DNA of 64,000 bases from Breoghania sp. L-A4 (GTDB lineage: Bacteria > Pseudomonadota > Alphaproteobacteria > Rhizobiales > Stappiaceae). Shown piece by piece: positions 23,080 through 35,843 of the stretch (position 1 is its first letter; every line of letters begins with the position of its first letter). The DNA lies in assembly GCF_003432385.1 (NCBI RefSeq), contig NZ_CP031841.1:4644501-4708500 (forward strand), written 5' to 3'. Position numbers and translations under genes: made by a program. The notes under the pieces were generated by a model. That model was not told the origin of the DNA, ran no database searches, and was given only the letters and a program-made list of their open reading frames with translations.

Positions 23080-23270
23080 GCGGTGCGTCGCGACACCAAT
23101 TCGCCTGAATTAGTGCTGCAGGATCAACACTGTGGCGGGATTTGGGATGGGAAAATATTTATTTGGATCAATTGCGCGCGCAGCCGTCCCGATTCATGTT
23201 CCATCCGCCGGCTGGGAGCCTTCCACGGTTGGACGCTCGAGAGAAAGCGCCGGCGTTTCGGGAGCGTATC

Positions 23271-23528
23271 ATGCGCACGCGTTTTGTTGTTCTTTCCGCC
23301 CTTGTCCTGTCCCTGATATCCGGCTCGGCAATCGCCGCGGAAGCGGTTTCCGGCAAGGTCGAGGCCTTCGATCTGGAAACCCGCGAGCTCGTGCTCGAGA
23401 GCGGCGATATCTTCGTGCTCGACGAGGCCGTCAGCGTCGACAATCTCGACGTCGGTGACGAGGTGATGCTGAGCGTCGAAACCATCGATGACCAGATGGT
23501 CGTCACCTCGATGGAAATCTCCGAATAG
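23271..23528 (+). CDS. DUF1344 domain secreted protein
   Basis: The 85-residue protein has a Sec signal peptide (VVLSALVLSLISGSAIAAEA, cleavage after about residue 21) and a small OB-like beta domain (VSGKVEAFDLETRELVLESG ... DEVMLSVETI). DUF1344 proteins are small periplasmic proteins common in rhizobia and of unknown function. A GC-rich hairpin with a short T-run follows at 23556-23587. Confidence 0.88.
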   Translation: MRTRFVVLSALVLSLISGSAIAAEAVSGKVEAFDLETRELVLESGDIFVLDEAVSVDNLDVGDEVMLSVETIDDQMVVTSMEISE

Positions 23529-23555
23529 GCCTCCCGGTCGAGGCACTGGAAACAG

Positions 23556-23587
23556 GCGGGCGGCCGGTGACCGGCGCGCCCGCTTTT
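23556..23587 (+). terminator. Terminator after the DUF1344 gene
   Basis: GCGGGCG-GCCGG and CCGGC-GCGCCCGC form a GC-rich stem around TGA, followed by TTTT. It lies 30 bases after the stop codon. Confidence 0.7.
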
Positions 23588-23737
23588 CTTCGCATTGGCC
23601 CGAGGCAAGCCGGCGGATGCCCGTTTACCGCCGGTTAACCAAGGCGGGCCGTTTTCGGCAATACGGGCAAGCGCTTAGAATTGCTTCACCCGTATGGGCG
23701 ATACTCTCCGCCAAACTTCCGGTGGAGCCTCTCACGC

Positions 23738-25255
23738 ATGTATCGCGATTCACGACTGTCCAAGCCGGACGTCTTCGCGCCGACCGCCTTCGCGCAACGC
23801 AAGGCGCGCTTCGGGCTGCGTCATCTCGTCTATGTGGCGATCTTCACGCTGCTGGCGGCGGGAATCGTCGCCACGGCCTATCTCCTGACGACGATGACGG
23901 AACGCGCCGACGTGATCGCGCTGCGCCATGAGAAGGCGCTGGTTCACGAGGCGCTTCTCAACCAGGCGACCCTGCTTGCCCGTGACCAGAGATTTCCCGC
24001 CGTCAACGATGAGACGATCCGCCAGGTGCACGGCGGCGCGATCGATCCGGCCTTTGCCCAGGCGTTGGCGGGACAGATGTGGGGTGACTACGACCACGAC
24101 TGGACGATGATCATCGGTCCCGCGGACGATGTGATGATGGTGGCCGTGGAGGACGAAATCGTGGCTCCGGCCGCCGGCGCCGAGGTGCTCGGCATCGCGC
24201 GCGATCTGGTCGAGACCGCCCGCGCCGGCTATTTCGCGGAGCGCCGGCCCACCGCCGGCGGCTACCGGATCAAATACGTCGAAAAGGGCGAACTGGCGCC
24301 GATCTTCGCCAGCGACGTGCGGGAGATCGGCGATCGTCCCGCGCTGGTCAGCGCCACGGCGATCATTCCCGAGACCGATGCCGCCCGGCATCCGGAGGGA
24401 CCTCCGGGCGTCCTTGTCTCGGTGCGGTTTCTCGAGGAAAAGCTGGTCGCCGGCATTGGCGCCACGTTCCTGCTCAAGGGTTTCCACTACGCGCCGGACG
24501 AGATCTCGGGCGCCGCCAATGTGCCCGTGGACGTCGGCGCCGCGCAGCCGATCGGCTATTTCGAGTGGGCCAGTTCCGCGCCCGGCACCGCCATCCGCGC
24601 GGCCGTGGAGCCGATCGCCGCCGGACTGATGCTGGCGCTCATCGTGCTCGGCACCATCGCCGCGCGCAGGCTGGCGGCCAAGTCCAGGGCGCTGGAGGAA
24701 AGCGAGGCGCGCAACCGCCATCTGGCTCTGCACGATTCGCTGACCGGGCTGGTCAACCGCCTGTGTTTCGGCGATGCGCTCGACGCCGCCATGGCCACGT
24801 GCCGCAAGCATCCGTGCGCCGTGCTGGCGATCGACCTCGACCGCTTCAAGGCGGTCAACGACACCTATGGCCACGACGCGGGCGATCTGGTGATCCGCGA
24901 GGTGGCGGCCCGGTTGCTGACCCTGGTCGGCGAGAGCGGGCTGGTGGCGCGCGTCGGCGGCGACGAGTTTCTCGCGCTGATCACCGGCAACGTCGAGGAA
25001 AGCCGGATGCGTTGGTTGTGCGACGCGATCGTCGAAGACGTGGCGCGGCCGATCCCGGTCGGCGCGGGCATCGCCCGGATCGGCGCCAGCATCGGCTGGG
25101 CCATCGCCCCGCGCAACGCCGACAACGCCTCGCTGGTCCTGCGCATGGCCGATCAGTCGCTGTACAACGCCAAGGAAAGCGGCCGCAACGTCGCCGTCTT
25201 CATCGAGGACCTCTACGACGCCGACACCCCGCCGAGCATCCGCAAGACCGCGTGA
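23738..25255 (+). CDS. Membrane diguanylate cyclase (CHASE4-like sensor + GGDEF)
   Basis: The 505-residue protein has a membrane helix (about 31-53), a periplasmic sensor of CHASE4 type (about 55-290), a second membrane helix (about 292-312) and a cytoplasmic GGDEF domain (about 335-490). The catalytic motif is canonical (ARVGGDEFLAL), so active synthesis of cyclic di-GMP is expected. An RxxD inhibitory site cannot be identified with certainty. ATG 23738 has GGTGGAG upstream; an earlier in-frame start at 23681 is less likely. It precedes uvrB without functional link. Confidence 0.94.
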   Translation: MYRDSRLSKPDVFAPTAFAQRKARFGLRHLVYVAIFTLLAAGIVATAYLLTTMTERADVIALRHEKALVHEALLNQATLLARDQRFPAVNDETIRQVHGGAIDPAFAQALAGQMWGDYDHDWTMIIGPADDVMMVAVEDEIVAPAAGAEVLGIARDLVETARAGYFAERRPTAGGYRIKYVEKGELAPIFASDVREIGDRPALVSATAIIPETDAARHPEGPPGVLVSVRFLEEKLVAGIGATFLLKGFHYAPDEISGAANVPVDVGAAQPIGYFEWASSAPGTAIRAAVEPIAAGLMLALIVLGTIAARRLAAKSRALEESEARNRHLALHDSLTGLVNRLCFGDALDAAMATCRKHPCAVLAIDLDRFKAVNDTYGHDAGDLVIREVAARLLTLVGESGLVARVGGDEFLALITGNVEESRMRWLCDAIVEDVARPIPVGAGIARIGASIGWAIAPRNADNASLVLRMADQSLYNAKESGRNVAVFIEDLYDADTPPSIRKTA

Positions 25256-25363
25256 GGGCTGGTGACACCCTCCTGTCAGGAGAATGCGGCGGGCGGATAC
25301 GAATCTCGGCACAAATCGGGAACGCGCTCTTTCCTCCCGCCGCCTTTCCCCCATATTGCCGGA

Positions 25364-28096
<2,733 letters not shown>

Positions 28097-28126
28097 CGCC
28101 AAAAGCCGCGCCACGTATTCAATGTC

Positions 28127-28180
28127 ATCCCGGCCCGCGTGCACCGCAGGTGCATCGCGAGAGCCGGGACCCAGCGACCA
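28127..28180. repeat. Dispersed repeat, TCATCCCG...CGGGACC type
   Basis: GTCATCCCGGCCCGCG near one end and AGAGCCGGGACCC near the other form an imperfect palindrome. Related copies are at about 28526-28580 and 29593-29645. Confidence 0.5.
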
Positions 28181-28359
28181 TCTGCGCGAAGCGCACCTTT
28201 CGCGCGGCCAGCGCCCTTCGCGAGAAGCGCTCCACGACGGCCACGTCCTGAGGAGCGAACGCAGTTCGCGTCTCGAAGGACGGGCTCCGCGCGTGCGGCC
28301 CATCCTTGCTGACGGCACTGGCGCGCCTCCTCGGGGTGAGTTCGGCCGGAGTTCGGGCC

Positions 28360-28490
28360 CCCAATCACCTCTCCCATGGGGAGAGGTCGGGCGGCACGCC
28401 CGGGTGAGGGGCAGGGCTCTCCGTATCCCCGTGAGCGAAAAACCCCTCACCCCAGCCCTCTCCCTGAGGGAGAGGGGGCGGATGCGGCGC
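28360..28490. repeat. Palindromic repeat, CTCTCCC/GGGAGAG family, copy A
   Basis: It starts CAATCACCTCTCCC ATGG GGAGAGG, runs through GGGTGAGGGGCAGGGCTCTCCG and CCGTGAGCGAAAAACCCCTC, and ends CCCTCTCCCTGAGGGAGAGG. Two self-complementary ends flank a middle whose GGTGAGGG and CCCTCACC also pair, so the whole unit folds into a long cruciform-like structure. Confidence 0.7.
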
Positions 28491-28720
28491 ATCTCGGGAG
28501 CTGTTGTTGGAGTCGCCAAACCTTCCGCGTCATCCCGTGCGCGGCGCGGCACGTGAGTGCTGCTCCGCAGACGCGGGACCCGCGATCTCTCCGCGCGGGA
28601 GCGCCGTCGGGGATCCGCAGATCCGCTTGGCCTCGGCCCTTCGCCACCATCGCCCGCGCCGAACCAGATCGATATGGGCCCCGGATCAAGTCCAGCATGT
28701 CGGGCCGGACGCGAATTGTC

Positions 28721-28835
28721 TTCACCTCTCCCATGGGGAGAGGTCGGCGCGGAGCGTCCCGGTGAGCGGAGCAGCGCCTTCCGTACTTCCAGGACATCGA
28801 AACTCCTCACCCAGCCCTTCCTCCTGGGAGAGGGA
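28721..28835. repeat. Palindromic repeat, same family, copy B (diverged)
   Basis: TCACCTCTCCCATGGGGAGAGG at the left, CTCCTCACCCAGCCC and TCCTGGGAGAGGGAG at the right. The central loop differs from copies A and D. Confidence 0.6.
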
Positions 28836-28875
28836 GCTTCTCTCAGCGTGCGGCGGGATTCGGGTTCTCCTGCTG

Positions 28876-29295
28876 CTACTTCAGATCGAGGACGAACCGG
28901 ACCCTCTGGCTGACCATGTTCCGTTCGCTGGCGTTGAAGGTGTGGCGTGCGCGGACTTCGAAAGCGTCGCCGCCCTTGTAGCGTCCCTTCGCCCTGAAGT
29001 AGACGTAGAGCGCCTTGAACGACTTGCCGAAGCACTTCTTGCCCTTGCGAGTTTCGCGCTTGGGTTCGATCCGCAGGCTCACTGTGCCGTGCTTCGGCTG
29101 GCGCAGCACGGAGTGTCCTCGGATCGCGACGTCGGCGCAGGTGTCCTGATTATAGGCGTAGAAGCTCCACAGCCGGCCGCTGTAGCCCGCCGGCACGTCG
29201 AGACGGATCGTCTCGGCTCGCGCTATGCCGGCGCTGCTGGCGACCAGGAGCAACGCGATTGTCGCGCCGCGAATGGACGTTCGTGATGCGGTCAT
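28876..29295 (-). CDS. Secreted protein of unknown function
   Basis: The 139-residue product has a clear signal peptide (GATIALLLVASSAGIARAE, cleavage near residue 27). The mature part is basic and beta-rich. Two cysteines (in NQDTCADV and KGKKCFGKSF) could form a disulfide. I recognise no family. The gene is isolated between two repeat-rich gaps, with no co-directional neighbour. Confidence 0.7.
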   Translation of the reverse strand: MTASRTSIRGATIALLLVASSAGIARAETIRLDVPAGYSGRLWSFYAYNQDTCADVAIRGHSVLRQPKHGTVSLRIEPKRETRKGKKCFGKSFKALYVYFRAKGRYKGGDAFEVRARHTFNASERNMVSQRVRFVLDLK

Positions 29296-29982
29296 CGTCC
29301 CCCCTCTCGTGATCGCCCGGTCCGTGGGAAAGTGCCGATTGCCTTCCTTCCGTAGCGTCCCGTTCTGTGACTTTGGCCAGAACGGGAAGGAGTATCAAGC
29401 GAAAACCAGCGCCGCGCGACCGCCCCTGGCCGCAGGCGCGTCAGTCGCATTAACCCGTTCGGGTGTCGCCCGCCGTGACCTCGCCGGTAGCGACGGGCGG
29501 CCCGTTTCAGGTCTCCAGTCGGGAGAGGTCGGGCGGCACGCTCCGGTGAGGGGCGGCGCTGTTGATTTTGGCGGATTTCTCAAAGCCTTCGGTGTCATCC
29601 CGGACGCGCTGCGGCATGAAATGACGCCGCGCAGATCTGGGACCTATTCCGTGATGTTTCGGTGCGGGGATGCCATCATGGTTCTGCATGGAGCCGCACG
29701 CGTCACAACCGCCTCCCGCGCCGAACCAGATCGGTATGGACCCCAGATCAAGTCCGGGGTGACTGTGGAGGGATGCTCGCGGTCAATCACCTCTCCCATG
29801 GGGAGAGGTCGCGCCGCAGGCGCGGGTGAGGGGTTCAGAACCCTCCGTATCCCCGTGAGCGAAAAAACCCTCACCCCAACCCTCTCCCCATGGGAGAGGG
29901 GGCGGATACGGCACGTCTTGGCGAGCGGCGCGGACTGCGGGTAGCCTTGGGTGCATTCGTTGGGGGAACTGTTGTGCCCGAT
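29296..29982. other. 687-bp repeat-rich intergenic region
   Basis: No gene is recognised. It contains a half copy of the CTCTCCC/GGGAGAG repeat at 29521-29560, a TCATCCCG-type unit at 29593-29645, a CAGATCGGTATGGACCCC unit at 29724-29765 and a full palindromic repeat at 29784-29912. Confidence 0.6.
29784..29912. repeat. Palindromic repeat, CTCTCCC/GGGAGAG family, copy D
   Basis: CAATCACCTCTCCCATGGGG on the left and CTCTCCCCATGGGAGAGGGG on the right, with GCGGGTGAGGGGTTCAGAAC and TCCCCGTGAGCG between. This is the best uninterrupted template for the copy split by the IS110 element. Confidence 0.7.
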
Positions 29983-30312
29983 ATGCTGCCCTTCGCGCGC
30001 CGATTGCGGCGCAGCCAGACCGAGGCGGAAGCGCGGCTATGGCATCGGCTGCGCAACCGCCAGCTCGGAGGCTGGAAGTTTCGGCGTCAGGTGCCCGTGG
30101 ATCGCTTTGTTGCGGACTTTCTGTGCGAGGACGCGCGGCTGATCGTGGAGCTGGATGGCGGGCAGCATGCCGAGCGCCTCGCCGAGGATGCGGAGCGCAC
30201 GGCTGTGCTCGAAGCATGCGGCTATCGGGTCGCGCGTTACTGGAATCCGGAAATTTTTGATAACATCGACGGCGTGCTCGAGGACATTCTGGCGCACCTC
30301 GAAAAACGGTGA
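29983..30312 (+). CDS. DUF559 domain protein (Vsr-like endonuclease fold)
   Basis: The 109-residue product shows the DUF559 signature: LRRSQTEAEARLWHRLRNRQ, then GWKFRRQVPVDRFVADFLC and LIVELDGGQHA. The fold belongs to the very-short-patch-repair/restriction-endonuclease superfamily. The Asp of VADF, the Glu of VELDG and the Gln of GGQH are candidate active-site residues. Function is unproven. GTG 29974 with GGGGGAA 5 bases upstream is an equally good start. Isolated, between two repeat units. Confidence 0.87.
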   Translation: MLPFARRLRRSQTEAEARLWHRLRNRQLGGWKFRRQVPVDRFVADFLCEDARLIVELDGGQHAERLAEDAERTAVLEACGYRVARYWNPEIFDNIDGVLEDILAHLEKR

Positions 30313-30339
30313 ACCCGCGTTGGGGCAAGAGCTGGTCTT

Positions 30340-30387
30340 CAATCACCTCTCCCATGGGGAGAGGTCGGCGCGAATGCGCCGGGTGAG
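30340..30387. repeat. Palindromic repeat copy E, left part (split by IS110 element)
   Basis: CAATCACCTCTCCCATGGGG ... GCGCCGGGTGAG matches the left half of copies A and D. The right half resumes at 31564, after the insertion element. Confidence 0.7.
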
Positions 30388-30402
30388 CATCTGTGTTTCA
30401 GG

Positions 30403-31374
30403 TCAAGCGTGTTTTGGGGTCCACAGTCGGTCCTCCTTGAGCAGGGTGTTGGCGAGGATGATGAGCTTTCGCATGACGGCGGTGAGGGCGACCTTGGGTT
30501 TTTTGGCGTTGTCGCGCAGGCGTTTGTAGAAGGCGGCGAGGTCGGGATTGTACCTGGCGGCGGACAGCGCTGCCCAATAGAGCGCGCGGCGGGGCATGGC
30601 GCGGCCGCCCCTGATGTGGCGCGGTCCCCGGATGTCGCCGCTGTCGTTGGCGAGGGGGGCGACGCCGGCCAGGCTGGCGCAGGCGTGGCGGTCGAGCTGG
30701 CCGAGCTCGGACATGTCGGCGATCAGCACGGCGGCGACGGTGGCGCCGATGCCGGGGATCGAGGTGAGGATGGCCTGGCGCCGCGCCAGCCCCGGATCGT
30801 CGGTGATGCGGCGCCCGATCTCGCGGGCCAGCCGCGCGATGTGCCTGTCGAGGCCGGCCAGCAGCCGCCTGAGCTCGGCCTTGAGGACGGCGACGCGGCT
30901 GGCCGTCAGCCGGTTGGCGAGCGCGGTGCGCTCCTGGGTCGCGGCGGCGCGCGCATGCACCAGCTCCCGCAGTTCCTCGAGCGCTTCAGGCGCCGGCGGC
31001 GTGGCCTGGGGGGCCAGCGTCGCGCCGAGGATCGCCAGCATTTTCGCGTCGACGCGGTCGGTCTTGGCGCGGCTGCCGAGGACTTCGGCGAACAGCCGCG
31101 CGCGCAGCGGGTTGACGACCGCCACCGGCCAGCCGGCCTGGGCCAGCGAGCGGTGGACGAGCCGATGGTAGCTGGCCGTCGGCTCCAGCACGACGCGCGC
31201 GACGTCGTGTCGGGCCAGCAGCCGCTTCAGCCGGCTCACGCCGTCGCGGTCGTTGGCGAGCCTCAGGCCGTGCCCGAGGGGATGCAGGTGGATGTCGAGA
31301 TGGTCTTTACAGACGTCGATGCCGACGTAGACTGGCTGTGCGCCGGGTGTTTGCGGCTGGATCTGGCCTTGCAT
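30403..31374 (-). CDS. IS110-family transposase
   Basis: The 323-residue product has an N-terminal DEDD (RuvC-like) domain starting VYVGIDVCKDHLDIHLHP, with Asp in GID and Glu in VLEPTASYH, and SRAKTDRVDAKMLA carrying further acidic residues. A C-terminal Transposase_20 domain has LTSIPGIGATVAAVLIADMS and the catalytic-serine region APLANDSGDIRG. It appears intact. ATG 31374 has GGGAG upstream; ATG 31395 is an alternative. It catalyses DNA-level recombination of the element, guided in studied relatives by a bridge RNA from the element's own noncoding end. Confidence 0.95.
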   Translation of the reverse strand: MQGQIQPQTPGAQPVYVGIDVCKDHLDIHLHPLGHGLRLANDRDGVSRLKRLLARHDVARVVLEPTASYHRLVHRSLAQAGWPVAVVNPLRARLFAEVLGSRAKTDRVDAKMLAILGATLAPQATPPAPEALEELRELVHARAAATQERTALANRLTASRVAVLKAELRRLLAGLDRHIARLAREIGRRITDDPGLARRQAILTSIPGIGATVAAVLIADMSELGQLDRHACASLAGVAPLANDSGDIRGPRHIRGGRAMPRRALYWAALSAARYNPDLAAFYKRLRDNAKKPKVALTAVMRKLIILANTLLKEDRLWTPKHA

Positions 31375-31549
31375 GCGGGTCTGGCTCCCAATCATCTGTT
31401 CAGAACAGGCGCAAAGGGATCGGCGGACCAGGCTCACCCGCGGGTCTCGACCAAGGGGATCGCGGCCCCGTCGATCCGGCCGCGTGCGGATGGCCATCCG
31501 CACGCGGCCAGCACAAATCATCGCCGATTTGCGCTGGAAACAACATGCA
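31375..31549 (-). ncRNA. Candidate IS110 bridge RNA region
   Basis: About 175 noncoding bases upstream of the transposase, where IS621-type elements encode the bridge RNA. Three strong hairpins are visible: a perfect 32-base palindrome at 31478-31509 (GGCCGCGTGCGGATGG plus complement), a stem at 31508-31537, and GGATCG...CGATCC. Bases 31433-31440 on the minus strand read CGGGTGAG, the same as the repeat sequence at the left insertion edge, so this could be a target-guide segment. Suggestive, not proven. Confidence 0.4.
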
Positions 31550-31563
31550 AGCATCTGTGTTTT

Positions 31564-31640
31564 CAGGGCTCTCCGTATCCCTGTGAGCGCGACACCCCTC
31601 ACCCCCGGCCCTCTCCCCATGGGAGAGGGGGCGGATGCGG
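31564..31640. repeat. Palindromic repeat copy E, right part
   Basis: CAGGGCTCTCCGTATCCC, CACCCCTCACCC and CTCTCCCCATGGGAGAGGGG match the right half of copy A. Together with 30340-30387 it rebuilds a complete unit. Confidence 0.7.
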
Positions 31641-31899
31641 CGGGCGCCCGCGCCTTGCCGCCTCCCGATAACGCCGGGCCGACAGGGTGTGGCGGGTTTT
31701 GTGCTTGAAATCTGCCGGCAAGGGACGCAGGTCACGGGTCGCCCGGCGATCAGCACCGCGCCCGCGGCGCGCTTCCCGTTGGCCCGGCTGCGTACCCGCA
31801 TACCGCGCGGACTGGCGAACCCGCAGTTTTCTGTTGTCGAGCGCATTTTATCCGCTCAGGCGATTCCTGCGCGCCGCGCGTTCCTCTAGAACAGAAGGC

Positions 31900-33735
<1,836 letters not shown>

Positions 33736-33756
33736 CGTCGTGGCACCTTGGGCTTG

Positions 33757-33890
33757 CCGCCCATCCTTCGGGAGAGCCCTTCGGGCTTCCCCAGGATGAG
33801 GTCGTATAAATTGCTGATTTTATGAAGATATCCACACGGGAACCCTCATCCTGAGGAGCCTGCGTCAGCAGGCGTCTCGAAGGATGGGCC
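33757..33890. repeat. Dispersed repeat, CCATCCTTCG...CGAAGGATGG type
   Basis: Outer arms CCCATCCTTCG and CGAAGGATGGG pair, as do CCAGGATGAGG and CCTCATCCTGAGG further in. The core is AT-rich (TATAAATTGCTGATTTTATG). A partial relative is at 28243-28300. It lies between recQ and the convergent thpR gene. Confidence 0.6.
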
Positions 33891-33930
33891 GCCTGCCCGG
33901 CCTTGTCCATTTACAAGCCGGAGACCGGCG

Positions 33931-34467
33931 TCATGCCGCCAGAGGGTAGGCTTCCTCGATGAGATAGGGACCGCCGCCGGTCGACGCCTTCGACGAATAC
34001 AGCACGAAGCGCCCGGCGATGAACGGCTGGGCCGAGAAGCCGCCGCGCATCGCCAGCCAGCGCGCCACGTCGGCGGTGGCGCTGCCCTTGCACCGGCAGA
34101 TCGTCACATGCGGGATGAACTTGCGCCGCTCCGCCGGCAAGCCCAGCCGCTGGATGATCCGCTCCTGCTCGGCCTGCAGTTCGGCGAGCTGCGGATTGGG
34201 CGCCACGGCGGCATAGATCGAATGCGGCTTCTTGTTGCCGAAAGCCGCCAGCCCGCCCAGCCGGATTTCGAACGGCGTGCGGTTGATGCGGCCCAGCGCG
34301 AAGGCGACCTCATCGGCCGTTCGGTCGTCGATGTCGCCGATGAAGCGCAATGTGATGTGATAGTTTTCCGGATCGATCCAGCGCGCGTTGCGCAGACCGC
34401 CGCGCAGCGACGACAGCATCATAGCCGTCTCGGCTGGCATTTCCAGACCGGTGAACAAGCGCGGCAT
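33931..34467 (-). CDS. thpR: RNA 2',3'-cyclic phosphodiesterase (2H superfamily)
   Basis: The 178-residue product has the two HxTx motifs of the 2H phosphoesterases: HITLRFIGD at about residue 36 and HVTICRC at about 120. N-terminal MPRLFTGLEMP matches the family. ThpR opens 2',3'-cyclic phosphate ends of RNA (originally described as 2'-5' RNA ligase). Start 34467 was chosen because an upstream 56-codon extension is not family-like. Confidence 0.93.
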   Translation of the reverse strand: MPRLFTGLEMPAETAMMLSSLRGGLRNARWIDPENYHITLRFIGDIDDRTADEVAFALGRINRTPFEIRLGGLAAFGNKKPHSIYAAVAPNPQLAELQAEQERIIQRLGLPAERRKFIPHVTICRCKGSATADVARWLAMRGGFSAQPFIAGRFVLYSSKASTGGGPYLIEEAYPLAA

Positions 34468-34663
34468 GACAAGCCCTCCGCGACAGTTTCGATACCCCAA
34501 TGTGTGCCCGGGGAATCGCATCCGACAACCCGCGATCGGAAAAAATTGCGGCTCGTCCACCAGTTTCACCCAGTTGTCACAACCGGTTACCGCGCGCCGC
34601 TCCGCGAATCCTGCGCCGGCGCGCGGAAAATCCAAGACGGTTCAATGCCTTGAACCCTTGTCA

Positions 34664-35722
34664 TTAAGGACAGGGATTACCGTGGTTCTGGTGGATCGCA
34701 TTGATCGCCTTTTCCAGCTCCTCGCTGACCTCGACACCCGTGCAGTCGATATCATGCGACAGCTGTTGGAGCGACGTCGCGCCGAGAATCACCGAGGTGA
34801 CGAAGGGCCGCGAATGCGCGAAGGCCAGCGCCATCTGCGCGGAATCGAGGCCGTGCGCGGCCGCCAGGTCCAGATAGGCGTTGACGGCGCGGGCCGAGCC
34901 CGGCGTCTCATAGCGCTGCAGCCGGTCGAACAGCTTCTTGCGCGACCCCTCGGGCAGCGCGCCGTCGCGGTACTTGCCGGTGAGATACCCTTGGCCGAGC
35001 ACCGAATACGCCAGCAGGCCCACCTCCTCGCGCATGGCGACTTCGGCCAGATTGATCTCGAAAGTCCTGTTGATCAGCGAATAGGCGTTCTGGATCGAGG
35101 CGACGCGCGGCAGATCCATCTCGTCGGCCGCCTGCAGGTAGCGCATCGCGCCCCAGGCGCTTTCGTTCGACAGCCCGACATGCCGGATCTTGCCCGCCTG
35201 CACCAGTTCGCCGAGCTTGCCGAGCGTCTCCTCGATGGGAACCTCGTCGGCCGCCGGCTCGACGCTCTTCCAGATGGTCGCGTTGGAGCCGAATTGCGAC
35301 ACGGTCCGGTCCGGCCAATGCACCTGGTAGAGATCGATATAGTCCGTCTGCAGCCGCCTCAGGCTCTTGTTGACGGCCTCCTCGATCTGTTCCGGTGTCA
35401 GCGTGGCCTCACGCTCGCCGTCGCGGAACCAGGTGAAGTTCGAGCGGCCGACAATCTTCGTCGCCAGAATCACCTCGTCACGGCGGCCGGTGCGCTTGAA
35501 CCAGCTGCCGACGATTTCCTCGGTGCGCCCTTGCGTCTCGGGCCTGGGCGGAATCGCGTAAAGCTCGGCGGTGTCGATGAAATTGATGCCGCGTTCGCGC
35601 GCCATGTCGATTTGCGCATGGGCTTCGGCCTCGGAGTTCTGTTCGCCCCAGGTCATCGTGCCCAGGCAAAGGCTCGAGACCTCCAGGCCGGTGCGCCCGA
35701 GTTTGCGCATTTCTGGTGTCAT
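34664..35722 (-). CDS. NADP(H)-dependent aldo/keto reductase (Tas-like)
   Basis: The 352-residue product is a TIM-barrel oxidoreductase. N-terminal KLGRTGLEVSSLCLGTMTWG, catalytic Asp/Tyr in NFIDTAELYAIPP, Lys in ILATKIVG and His in YQVHWPD complete the tetrad. The 60-residue insertion after ILATKI and the QNAYSLINR motif are typical of the Tas/YajO group. Substrate unknown. Same strand as the esterase gene, 120 bases downstream of it. Confidence 0.93.
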   Translation of the reverse strand: MTPEMRKLGRTGLEVSSLCLGTMTWGEQNSEAEAHAQIDMARERGINFIDTAELYAIPPRPETQGRTEEIVGSWFKRTGRRDEVILATKIVGRSNFTWFRDGEREATLTPEQIEEAVNKSLRRLQTDYIDLYQVHWPDRTVSQFGSNATIWKSVEPAADEVPIEETLGKLGELVQAGKIRHVGLSNESAWGAMRYLQAADEMDLPRVASIQNAYSLINRTFEINLAEVAMREEVGLLAYSVLGQGYLTGKYRDGALPEGSRKKLFDRLQRYETPGSARAVNAYLDLAAAHGLDSAQMALAFAHSRPFVTSVILGATSLQQLSHDIDCTGVEVSEELEKAINAIHQNHGNPCP

Positions 35723-35843
35723 GGCTGTCCGTCCGTTTTGTCTTGCGTTCGAATTCACAGAAGGTGCCGGCAGGGTCCGCGCGGCGCCGGGAGGGGGCCG
35801 TCGGACGGCAGGCCCGGCGGGGAGGACCACGAGCCGGGCCGCC

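Larger units (their letters stand above)
28097..28875. other. 779-bp repeat-rich intergenic region
   Basis: No gene is recognised. The region is packed with dispersed palindromic repeats: a TCATCCCG...CGGGACC unit at about 28127-28180 and again at 28526-28580; a GTCCTGAGGAGC...CTCGAAGGACGGGC unit at 28243-28300; CTCTCCC/GGGAGAG units at 28360-28490 and 28721-28835; and GAACCAGATCGATATGG at about 28660-28705. Long open frames here are by-products of base composition. Confidence 0.6.
30386..31567 (-). mobile_element. IS110-family insertion sequence inside a palindromic repeat
   Basis: It contains one transposase gene and is bounded by a short direct repeat, AGCATCTGTGTTTCAGG at 30386-30402 and AGCATCTGTGTTTTCAGG at 31550-31567; exact ends within these repeats are uncertain. 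Outside it on both sides are the two halves of one CTCTCCC/GGGAGAG repeat unit. IS110-type elements lack terminal inverted repeats and often target repeated palindromes, which fits. Confidence 0.8.
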
